Shown here one piece after another: positions 9,864 to 17,524 of a stretch of 64,000 nucleotides of DNA. The position numbers were made by a program, and so were the translations under genes. Positions within the stretch are counted from its first letter, which is position 1. Each line of letters opens with the position of its first letter. Below the pieces are notes generated by a model. It worked only from the letters and a program-made list of their open reading frames with translations. It made no database searches and was not told the DNA's origin. The DNA comes from Bin127 sp965221625 (GTDB lineage Bacteria; Chloroflexota; Dehalococcoidia; Lucifugimonadales; Lucifugimonadaceae), in NCBI GenBank assembly GCA_965221625.1, contig OZ244903.1, forward strand, positions 1,364,001-1,428,000, written 5' to 3'.

Positions 9864-11312
9864 TTAGAGGCCGCGGTTGCGGTAATCGGGGGCGGCAATG
9901 AGACGACTGGTCACAACCGCAGAGTCGTTCAACCTTGAAAGGATCGCCAGCCACTGTGGATGGTCCTGGATGGCGTTCCACCTAGAGTTGTCGGCGGCAC
10001 CCCACAGCATAAATTGACTGGTGATTACGGTCGGCAACTGATGATCGTAGCGGAAACTGAGGAGTTGATAAAGCTTCTCTATAGCCCAATCAGTCATCAC
10101 GTGGCCGGCAAAATCGTCGAGGACAAGCGACTGCGCATTGCGTGCCGCTTCGAACAGGTTGTAGTAACTCGACTCGTCGTCGCGGGCGAACGTCTGGCGC
10201 AAGTTGTCGAGGAGATCCGGTACGAACCAGAACTTCACTAATTCGCCCTTGGTTGCGCGAATGTTTGCCACCGCGACAGCCAGATGCGTCTTCCCGACGC
10301 CTGGTTCGCCATGCAAGTAGAGCCAAGCGGGATTTGGTTTGTCGGTTGCTGCGAAGTCCATTGCGGCCTCCAAAGCACCACCCAATGAGACTTGCTGGTC
10401 GTGGCTCGACGATGCTGCACCATTCGGATCGAACGAGTCGAACGTCATCCGTCCCGCCATGCCGCGTGGTATTCCCGTGTCGCGCGTGTCTGCTGCGGGA
10501 TCGATTGGAGAAAGTCGGACCTCCGCAGAAAAATCAGGGTCCGCCAATTTGACTGATATTCGGTCCGAGTGAATCTGATTCTCGTCAGCCAACACAATGA
10601 CAGTCGGCATTCGACCGTTGAAACGATGCGTGATGAGCTGGTCGATTTTTGTGTCAATCCACTCCGCATTTCGTTGCGCGCCAAAATCATCAATTGCCAG
10701 AATTGGTGCATTCAACAGTGCGGTGAAGGGGTCGATCAACGAGTCGTCGTTGATGGCGACTCGTTGCATTTGGATGATGTCAGGGATGCCAAGTGCCGAG
10801 ACGTACTTCGCCGGGTTGCCATTGCCGATTAGTTGATTGACAATTGCGGCGACGAGATGCGTCTTCCCAGAACCGCTTGCGCCCAATACCGTCAACCAAC
10901 CACGCGGGTTGTCAGCGAACTCTTTGGCAATCGCAATCGCACTCTGGAACCGGTCCCTATCCTCTCGTTTCTTGCGACGTGCAGTGTCGAGCGATTCGAA
11001 CGTCCGGTCGCTCAGTACGCCCAACTGTGCGTAAGTCCTGAGGTGCCGTGAGACTTCGCCATAGGGCGTGCTTCGGCAAGAGCAAGGACTGACGATCGGC
11101 GGGGCAACATTGTCAACTGGTTTGATTGCTACCCAAAGGGCACCGTTGCAGATTTCGCAACCAACAGGGGAACCCTCTAACTCAATAGAAGCATCGTCGT
11201 CAGCTGTTGAGATGCGCCCGTTTGCGCTGCGCTTCCAGGTATTTCCGGAGTTCAACCTCCGAAATCCTTCGGTGTTCAGCTCGATCTCGGGATTCTGAAG
11301 TTCCTCGTTCAT
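9864..11312 (-). CDS. tandem AAA+ DnaC/DnaI-like helicase loader
   Basis: A 482-residue protein with two DnaC-type ATPase modules in one chain. A putative zinc site (C52, C55, C77, C79) comes first. Module 1 has Walker A GASGSGKTH near 144 and Walker B LAIDDFG near 205. Module 2 has Walker A GEPGVGKTH near 335 and Walker B LVLDDFAG near 396. Each module is preceded by a similar TFxSxD segment, indicating internal duplication. DnaC/DnaI loaders normally carry one module. It lies downstream of dnaB and a DnaD-domain gene, so loading DnaB onto DNA is the likely role. The ATG is preceded by GAGGGAAGG and overlaps the upstream gene by 113 bases. Confidence 0.8.
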   Translation of the reverse strand: MNEELQNPEIELNTEGFRRLNSGNTWKRSANGRISTADDDASIELEGSPVGCEICNGALWVAIKPVDNVAPPIVSPCSCRSTPYGEVSRHLRTYAQLGVLSDRTFESLDTARRKKREDRDRFQSAIAIAKEFADNPRGWLTVLGASGSGKTHLVAAIVNQLIGNGNPAKYVSALGIPDIIQMQRVAINDDSLIDPFTALLNAPILAIDDFGAQRNAEWIDTKIDQLITHRFNGRMPTVIVLADENQIHSDRISVKLADPDFSAEVRLSPIDPAADTRDTGIPRGMAGRMTFDSFDPNGAASSSHDQQVSLGGALEAAMDFAATDKPNPAWLYLHGEPGVGKTHLAVAVANIRATKGELVKFWFVPDLLDNLRQTFARDDESSYYNLFEAARNAQSLVLDDFAGHVMTDWAIEKLYQLLSFRYDHQLPTVITSQFMLWGAADNSRWNAIQDHPQWLAILSRLNDSAVVTSRLIAAPDYRNRGL

Positions 11313-11937
11313 TTGGGAAACCTTCCCTCGCCCAGCCGCGCAACACGGCCTTGACGAATGACCATGAGCGTGCCTCGTTCTCAACTGCGATTTTAATGGC
11401 GTCGGTGATTTGGCTGTCGTTGAAGTCCTCTAACGCATTCAGAATGCTCTCGCGGATCATCGGCGAGAGATATCCGATATTCTCCTCGTAAGCCCGGAAT
11501 GCGTCCGGCGGCAGCCGGTTTGACGCTGAAATCCCCCAACCGTCATCCGCCTCTGCATGATCAGAATCGACGCTCGGAATGTCGCCGCCGGCACTGACCA
11601 ATCGCTGGGCGGACTCGGTGTTGAGCATAAGACTGGGACGTTGTTGAGCCGTTAGTTTGACGAAAATGCCCACTCCCGCAACGACATCGATAATCTGGCT
11701 CAACTCCTCGGTGTTGGCGACAACCTTGGCGACGACACGGTCAAGTGCTAGTGCTTCGACAGAGATGTACTTCGGATGTCCTCGTTCGCGTTCGAGCATC
11801 CAAATGGCCCTCAAGACGACTTTTATGGTGGTCGGATTTTCGATCTCGGCGAGGGCCCGTCCGATCACGGCGTTGGGGATGCGCGTGGTTGCGTAATCGT
11901 CGGGCAGTGGAAATCCGGTGAGCTTGGATGTAGTCAT
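11200..11937 (-). CDS. DnaD-domain replication protein
   Basis: A 245-residue protein. Residues about 149-206 match the DnaD/DnaB_2 domain: a YEENIGYLSPM helix, an acidic middle, and a closing SFVKAVLRGWAREG helix. The N-terminal 110 residues look like a winged-helix replication-protein domain. It sits between dnaB and the tandem AAA+ loader, matching the Firmicutes theme in which DnaD helps recruit the loader and helicase at oriC and restart sites. It starts 24 bases after the dnaB stop. The C-terminal 40 residues are charged and are encoded by DNA shared with the next gene's 5' end. Family identity is good; the exact role is inferred from context. Confidence 0.75.
   Translation of the reverse strand: MTTSKLTGFPLPDDYATTRIPNAVIGRALAEIENPTTIKVVLRAIWMLERERGHPKYISVEALALDRVVAKVVANTEELSQIIDVVAGVGIFVKLTAQQRPSLMLNTESAQRLVSAGGDIPSVDSDHAEADDGWGISASNRLPPDAFRAYEENIGYLSPMIRESILNALEDFNDSQITDAIKIAVENEARSWSFVKAVLRGWAREGFPNERGTSESRDRAEHRRISEVELRKYLEAQRKRAHLNS
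11321..11329 (-). promoter_or_regulatory. ribosome binding site deciding the loader start
   Basis: On the minus strand this reads GAGGGAAGG, eight bases before the ATG of the tandem AAA+ gene and inside the DnaD-domain gene. It supports the internal start and the long overlap. Confidence 0.55.
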
Positions 11938-11961
11938 CGCGCAACGTGCCGCCGAGTCGAT

Positions 11962-13419
11962 CTAAAACTCAAGGTCTTCAATCGCTCGGTAACCTTGTCC
12001 GTTAACGCTCTCGACCTCGGGAGGGGCGTAGAAGAGTCCGAATTCATCGCGCACGGCGAGGTCGAGGTTTGCGGTCGGACCGTGTCGATGCTTGGCGATC
12101 ATGATCGTGGCCAGGCCTAGAGGGTAGGCTTGCGTCGGGTTCCGGCGATTCCATTCGTCCTCGGAGACGTTCTTGTCCTCGCGATGAATGAACATCACGA
12201 CGTCGGCGTCTTGCTCAATCGCCCCCGATTCGCGGAGATCGGCGAGTCTCGGCTCTCTGGAAGGTCGGTTTTCGACTTGGCGGTTCAATTGGGAGCAAGC
12301 GACAACGGGGACGTTGAGGTCTCTCGCAACGCCTTTGAGCCTCCTTGAAATCTCGCTTACCGCCTGCGTCCGGTTCATGTCACTACCCGGACTACTGCCT
12401 TCCAGCAGCTGCATGTAGTCGACGATGATGAGGTCAAGTCGTCCGCGTTGTTGCCGCAACCGACGAGCACGAGCCATGATGGCGTTCGCAGTCATGAACG
12501 ACGTATCGTCGACAAAGATCTTGGCGTGCTCCATCCATCCGTAGGCGTCGTTAAGTCGGTTTTGTTCGAGCTCGCTGAGCGTGCCGTTGCGGATGTTTTG
12601 TATTGACACTCCGCTGTTCTGGTCGGCCGCGTGAGCAGCTGCCATACGGTGAATGACTTGTTCGATCCCCATCTCGAGGCTGAAGATGCCGATGACCCTT
12701 TCGTCGTTGGCTTTGGCTGCATTGAGCGCGATGTTCAACGCGAGCGTCGATTTCCCTACAGCGGGTCGTGCGGCGACGATGATGAGATCGGAGGGATGCA
12801 GACCGCCCATCACGCGGTCCAACGGTGCGAAACCGGTAGGAACCGGCTCGGAAGCTTCGTCAGGATCGACCGAGGCGGGGTTCAAGAATCGGCGGATCGT
12901 GGTCGAATCTTTGAGCTGCACAAAGTCAGACGATTTCAGATCGACTTCGATGTCGAGGATTGTCGATTCTGCTTGGGCAAGTGCCTGCGCGGCGTCCGTG
13001 GCATTCGCCGGATCCATACCAATCTCGCGGATGCGTTCGGAACGATTGACGATCTGCCGCAGAATGTAGTGTTGCCGGACCACGTGAGCGTGGTAGCGGA
13101 CGTTGTAGCTGTGAGGCACCGCGGCTACGGCTGCGCTGAGGATGGCATCGCCGCCGACCTGTTCCAACTGTTCCTTGGCGACGAGTCGTTGTCTCACGAC
13201 TTCCTGGTCGATCGGAATCTCTTCCTCGAACAGCTCGCGGCACGCTTGGAAAATCAGGCGGTAGTCCTGTGCGTAGAAGAATTCGTCCTTGACGATGTCG
13301 GCGATGAGCATGAACGCCGCTCGGTCGAGCAACAGCGATCCGATGACGTACATTTCGGATTCGAGGTTCGCGGGCCCGTCGTCGCTGAGGACTGATTGAT
13401 CTTGAATCTCGGAAACCAT
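11962..13419 (-). CDS. dnaB: replicative DNA helicase DnaB
   Basis: A 485-residue helicase with an N-terminal DnaB domain (about 18-120) and a RecA-like ATPase core. Walker A AARPAVGKST lies near 216-225. Further on are IIVDYMQLLEG (Walker B), CSQLNRQVENR (H3-like) and the arginine-rich ADLRESGAIEQDADVV segment. No intein is present, and length is typical. It unwinds DNA ahead of the fork as a hexamer. It follows the L9-Smr gene in the widely conserved rplI-dnaB order and precedes the DnaD and loader genes. A GTAACG/CGTTAC inverted repeat lies 28-48 bases upstream of the start. Confidence 0.96.
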   Translation of the reverse strand: MVSEIQDQSVLSDDGPANLESEMYVIGSLLLDRAAFMLIADIVKDEFFYAQDYRLIFQACRELFEEEIPIDQEVVRQRLVAKEQLEQVGGDAILSAAVAAVPHSYNVRYHAHVVRQHYILRQIVNRSERIREIGMDPANATDAAQALAQAESTILDIEVDLKSSDFVQLKDSTTIRRFLNPASVDPDEASEPVPTGFAPLDRVMGGLHPSDLIIVAARPAVGKSTLALNIALNAAKANDERVIGIFSLEMGIEQVIHRMAAAHAADQNSGVSIQNIRNGTLSELEQNRLNDAYGWMEHAKIFVDDTSFMTANAIMARARRLRQQRGRLDLIIVDYMQLLEGSSPGSDMNRTQAVSEISRRLKGVARDLNVPVVACSQLNRQVENRPSREPRLADLRESGAIEQDADVVMFIHREDKNVSEDEWNRRNPTQAYPLGLATIMIAKHRHGPTANLDLAVRDEFGLFYAPPEVESVNGQGYRAIEDLEF

Positions 13420-13558
13420 GTCAGCAGATAGATGTTTGGTTCACACGTAACGGACTCGACGCGTTACAGATCATGTTATGCAACCGCGCGTCGAAACGCA
13501 GTCGGTTCTCGAATAGAAATCGAGGTTAGGGTATCGTCGCGGAGAATGCGGCGGCCAG

Positions 13559-14335
13559 TTAACTGACGTTGAACCAGGAGATCGATTCGAGGCTGTCGGC
13601 GTTGGTGTCGCCGTCGGTGCGACCGGGTCCCCAGAGGATTACGGTGCCTTCAGTCTTCATTTCGTTGAGGCGATCTCGCACGGCCTGGCGGAGGGTACCC
13701 TCGCCTTTGCCATGGATGACACGGAACTGGTGGATGTTGCGCGCCAATGCTCGACCAGCGATGATCGCCAGAGCGTCAACCGCCTGGGGAGCCTCCCACC
13801 CATGCATGTCGATTTCGCCGCTCGCAAGAATCTCTTCCGTGACCTGGTATTTGTCGACGGGTTCGTCTTCTTGCTCTTGCTCGACAAGGTCATCCGATAC
13901 GACCTTGAGCGTTACGACTGCGTCGATCTCATCCATGAACCTTACGGGCACACTGTACTCGCCGATGGTTCGTATCTGCTCTTCAAGGCGAACGCGCTTG
14001 CGCTCGATTGTGCGACCGATTAGTGCCGAGAGGCGTTCTGCAACGAGCGTGTTGGTTACGGATCCATATAGTCGTCCGGTGGGTCCGGAACGGACATTTA
14101 GTTCGACAGGAGTTTGCCCGAGTTCGTTGGCGATGTCTCGCCATTCCTGCAACTCGCGCAGGCGACGCTCTTCGGCTTCGGCGCGTAGCTTCTCGGCGCG
14201 CCGCAGTTGATGCTCAGTTGCGAGGACGGCGATGCCGCGTGGGATCAGATAGTTTCGGGCAAAGCCGTTTTTGACGTCTCGGATGTCACCGGCGCGCGCG
14301 GTGGGAAGTTGATCCTCAAGGAATAAGACTTGCAT
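13559..14335 (-). CDS. rplI: ribosomal protein bL9 fused to a C-terminal Smr domain
   Basis: A 258-residue protein. Residues 1-146 are a full bL9: N-domain with VKNGFARNYLIPRG, long connecting helix about 41-74, and C-domain ending GEYSVPVRF...VTLKVV. An acidic linker (147-173) leads to an Smr domain at about 175-240. Its signature IDMHG (Asp176, His178) is the DxH nuclease motif, and IHGKGEGTLR (207-216) is the HGKG loop. Ordinary bL9 is about 150 residues. Smr domains (SmrB, MutS2) act on collided ribosomes, and bL9 reaches toward the neighbouring ribosome, so the fusion would place a nuclease there. The start is at MQVLFLED; the upstream frame is not L9-like. Confidence 0.92.
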   Translation of the reverse strand: MQVLFLEDQLPTARAGDIRDVKNGFARNYLIPRGIAVLATEHQLRRAEKLRAEAEERRLRELQEWRDIANELGQTPVELNVRSGPTGRLYGSVTNTLVAERLSALIGRTIERKRVRLEEQIRTIGEYSVPVRFMDEIDAVVTLKVVSDDLVEQEQEDEPVDKYQVTEEILASGEIDMHGWEAPQAVDALAIIAGRALARNIHQFRVIHGKGEGTLRQAVRDRLNEMKTEGTVILWGPGRTDGDTNADSLESISWFNVS

Positions 14336-14537
14336 GTCGGTTCGTCTCAGGCGTGTCGAATGGCGGATTGCTGCGGTCTCGGGGCACAAAACGTGCACGA
14401 TATCTAAGCGATTCTACTATTCCGCGTTTGCATCAACGTCGATCGTCACTGTGTGCGAAGACACGGATGTCGCGGTAAGATTTCCGCATAACCTGATTGC
14501 CGAGTACGAATGACCGTTCAGATAGGGAGCGTTAGCG

Positions 14538-16295
14538 TTGGAATTTGAACAGATCGACAAGTCCGAAATATCCGATCCAGCACTCCAACCAAACTTGACG
14601 GATTACGCGTCCACGCGCACCGATTTCGATTGGTGGCGGGATGCATTTGATCGCTTGGATTGGTTGCCTGGCGGCGGATTGAACAACGCATACGAAGCCG
14701 TCGACCGTCACGTGGCACATGGGCATGGCGACAAGCTAGCGATGATCTGGCTGGGCAAGAACGGCGAGGAAGAACGCTACACCTACAGCGAGTTCAAGCG
14801 GGAGTCTGACCGTTTCGGTGCCGTGATGAACGGACTTGGAATCGAAAAAGGTGATCGCGTCTTTATCTTCATGGACCGTTTGCCGGAGTTGTACATCGCG
14901 GCGATGGGCATCTTGAAGGCTGGCGGTGTAATCGCACCATTGTTCTCCGCGTTTGGTCCCGACCCGGTGCGCGACCGAATGCTTGACGCCGGAGCCAAGT
15001 ATTTGGTCACAAGTCCCGACCTGCGAGCGAAGATTGGCGGGATGTTGCCGGATATCGAGACGTTGCGCGAAGTCATCATCGTCAACAAGGACGGGCGATC
15101 CGATGACCCGATGGTCGAAGGCGATCTCGACTACTACGAATTGATGGCGAAGGCCGATCCCGACGCTTTCACGATGGCTGACACAACGCAGTACGACTTC
15201 GCCATCATGCACTACACGTCAGGTTCGACCGGCAAACCTAAAGGTGTTTTGCATCGCCATCAAGCGGTGGTGCAGCAGTGGATTACTGGTCGCTGGGCAC
15301 TAGATCTCAAGCACGACGACATCTATTTCTGTACCGCCGACCCGGGTTGGGTAACTGGCACGTCGTACGGCATGATGGCACCGTGGACGAACGGTGTAAC
15401 TCAGCTGATTTACGAAGGCGGTTTCAGTGCTTCCGGTTGGTACAAGGCGATCCAAGACTACAAGGTTACGGTTTGGTACACCGCGCCTACCGCAATCCGC
15501 CTGCTCATGCGCGCCGGCGACGACATCGTGAAGCAGTACGACATGTCGACGCTGCGTTTCATCGGCTCGGTCGGCGAGCCGTTGAACCCCGAGGCCGTCG
15601 TATGGGGCAACCGCAACTTCGATATGCCGATACACGACAACTGGTGGCAAACGGAGACGGGTGCGATAATGTGCGCCAATTTCGCGTCGATGCCGGTGCG
15701 GCCCGGCTCAATGGGGCGACCTTTCCCTGGCATCACCATGGGCGTGTTGGATGACGAATACAACGAGATCGGGCCGGGAGAGGCTGGCATCCTGGCGGTG
15801 CGTCCCGGGTGGCCGTCGATGATGTACACCTACTGGCAACAGGACGAGATGTACAACTCGCGTTTCAAGGGCGGTTGGTACATCACCGGCGACCAAGCTA
15901 GCGTCGACGAAGACGGCTACTTTTGGTTCCAAGGCCGTGCCGACGACGTCATCAATACGGCCGGGCACCTCGTTGGACCCTTTGAGGTCGAGTCTGCACT
16001 AATCGAGCACGAAGCTGTCGCGGAAGCAGGTGTCATCGGCAAGCCGGATCCCATCGCTATGGAGATCGTCAAGGCATTCGTGACCCTCAATCCAGGATTT
16101 GAGGAAGGGACGCAGTTGCGGCGGGAGCTGATGCGCTTCGCACGAGACCGATTATCCGCCGGAGTCGCACCGCGTGAGATCGATTTCATCGACACCATGC
16201 CGAAGACGCGATCGGGAAAGATTATGCGACGCCTGCTCAAGGCTCGCGAACTCGGATTGCCTGAGGGCGACACCTCCACACTTGAGGACGACTAG
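14538..16295 (+). CDS. acsA: acetyl-CoA synthetase (AMP-forming), short AcsA-like
   Basis: A 585-residue ANL-superfamily ligase. The P-loop YTSGSTGKPKG is near residue 226, NWWQTETG is the A5 motif, GWYITGDQA is A7, and a C-terminal PKTRSGKIMRR carries the catalytic lysine near 560. The WWQTETG and GWVTG segments favour acetate or propionate over long acids. It activates the acid as acyl-AMP and then transfers it to CoA in the cytoplasm. The start is TTG, with GGGAG eight bases earlier. It diverges from rplI-smr across a 200-base region in which I see no clear promoter. The lysine site suggests possible control by acetylation, known in the family but not shown here. Confidence 0.85.
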   Translation: MEFEQIDKSEISDPALQPNLTDYASTRTDFDWWRDAFDRLDWLPGGGLNNAYEAVDRHVAHGHGDKLAMIWLGKNGEEERYTYSEFKRESDRFGAVMNGLGIEKGDRVFIFMDRLPELYIAAMGILKAGGVIAPLFSAFGPDPVRDRMLDAGAKYLVTSPDLRAKIGGMLPDIETLREVIIVNKDGRSDDPMVEGDLDYYELMAKADPDAFTMADTTQYDFAIMHYTSGSTGKPKGVLHRHQAVVQQWITGRWALDLKHDDIYFCTADPGWVTGTSYGMMAPWTNGVTQLIYEGGFSASGWYKAIQDYKVTVWYTAPTAIRLLMRAGDDIVKQYDMSTLRFIGSVGEPLNPEAVVWGNRNFDMPIHDNWWQTETGAIMCANFASMPVRPGSMGRPFPGITMGVLDDEYNEIGPGEAGILAVRPGWPSMMYTYWQQDEMYNSRFKGGWYITGDQASVDEDGYFWFQGRADDVINTAGHLVGPFEVESALIEHEAVAEAGVIGKPDPIAMEIVKAFVTLNPGFEEGTQLRRELMRFARDRLSAGVAPREIDFIDTMPKTRSGKIMRRLLKARELGLPEGDTSTLEDD

Positions 16296-16337
16296 ACTCA
16301 ACGATCCGCCAAACACGAGCAGACAGGCAGGTGAAAC

Positions 16338-17420
16338 ATGGCCCAAGCCGCGGTTTTTCAAGAGGTCAACGAACCACTGACGATTGAGACTATTGATGTG
16401 GATGATCCAGGGCCGCACGAAGTGTTGGTCCGCACTATGGCAACAGGCGTGTGTCACTCAGATCTGCACTTCGTCGAGGGCTTATACACAATGCCGACCC
16501 CAGCAGTGATGGGTCACGAAGGTGCAGGTATAGTTGAAGCCGTTGGCGACCGAGTCACCGACGTGCGACCGGGCGATCACGCCATTCTTTGCCTGTCGGT
16601 CTACTGTGGCAAGTGCAAGCACTGTATTACCGGCCATCCGGCGCGATGCCAAACTAAACCGACTAGAGAAGAAGACGAAGCACCTCGGATTTCATGGAAC
16701 GGCGCACCACTGGTTCAGATGGCGAACTTGGCGACCTACGCCGACACGATGCTGGTACACGAAAACAGCGTCGTTGCGATCCGAGACGACATGACGTGGG
16801 AAGGCGCAGCATTAATCGGATGCGGGGTTACAACAGGCGTCGGAGCCGCACTCAACACTGCAAAAGTTGAACCCGGTTCGACCGTTGCGGTCTTCGGTGC
16901 TGGCGGCGTGGGATTAGGTGCGATTCAAGGTGCGCGCATCGCCGGCGCATTACGCATCATCGCGGTGGATATATCCGAGAGCAAGTTGAAGACGGCGATG
17001 GACCTGGGTGCTACGGATATCGTTGACGCTTCCGACCTCGATCCAGTGGAGGCGATTCTGAACATCACCGATGGCGGTGCCGACTACACCTTCGAGGCGA
17101 TTGGATTGAAAGACGCGGCTGAGGCGTGTTGGGATGCGCTTGGCACCGGCGGCACGGCGACTTTGATCGGGATGATTCCGGAGGGCACGAAGATCGAGAT
17201 TCCAACCACCGGAATGCGTGAGCGCAAGCTGCAGGGTTGCAGCATGGGTTCCAACCGCTTCAAGATTGACATGCCGCGGTACGTTGAGTTTTACATGCAG
17301 GGTCGTTTGTTGCTTGACGAGATGGTTACTCGCCGACTCGATCTTGCTGATATCAACGAGGCGTTCCGGGCGATGAAGGCTGGCGAAGTGGCGCGCTCAG
17401 TCATCATGTTCCCCAACTAG
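16338..17420 (+). CDS. zinc-dependent medium-chain alcohol dehydrogenase
   Basis: A 360-residue MDR enzyme. Catalytic zinc ligands are Cys39 (GVCHSD) and His60/Glu61 (GHEGAG). The structural zinc lobe has four cysteines at 90, 93, 96 and 104. The Rossmann motif FGAGGVGLGAIQGA is in the second half. The layout is that of class I/III alcohol and formaldehyde dehydrogenases. It follows the acetyl-CoA synthetase by 42 bases on the same strand, so an alcohol-aldehyde-acid-acyl-CoA route is a plausible reading of the pair. The precise substrate is not visible. Confidence 0.88.
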   Translation: MAQAAVFQEVNEPLTIETIDVDDPGPHEVLVRTMATGVCHSDLHFVEGLYTMPTPAVMGHEGAGIVEAVGDRVTDVRPGDHAILCLSVYCGKCKHCITGHPARCQTKPTREEDEAPRISWNGAPLVQMANLATYADTMLVHENSVVAIRDDMTWEGAALIGCGVTTGVGAALNTAKVEPGSTVAVFGAGGVGLGAIQGARIAGALRIIAVDISESKLKTAMDLGATDIVDASDLDPVEAILNITDGGADYTFEAIGLKDAAEACWDALGTGGTATLIGMIPEGTKIEIPTTGMRERKLQGCSMGSNRFKIDMPRYVEFYMQGRLLLDEMVTRRLDLADINEAFRAMKAGEVARSVIMFPN

Positions 17421-17472
17421 AATCGAATCGACGCGCCCAAGCGCAAAGTGTTGGTGCATCCATGCGCTAGAC

Positions 17473-17484
17473 GAATACGTATTC
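17473..17484. promoter_or_regulatory. 12-bp perfect palindrome upstream of the spondin gene
   Basis: GAATACGTATTC is a perfect inverted repeat about 40 bases before the preferred start of the secreted spondin protein. It is operator-like, but only a single copy was seen, so it may be chance. Confidence 0.25.
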
Positions 17485-17511
17485 CGTCTTCATGACGCGC
17501 AAAGGTCTTTC

Positions 17512-17516
17512 GGAGG
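17512..17516 (+). promoter_or_regulatory. ribosome binding site deciding a TTG start
   Basis: GGAGG lies eight bases before TTG at 17525. That start yields a compact signal peptide; the upstream in-frame ATG at 17492 has no ribosome site. Confidence 0.65.
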
Positions 17517-17524
17517 ACACAACG

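Noticed and set aside
12631..13395. A 254-codon open frame antisense to dnaB
   Set aside because: It mirrors dnaB codons; the translation is Asp/Val/Arg-rich with no motifs. High-GC coding sequence often gives long antisense frames.
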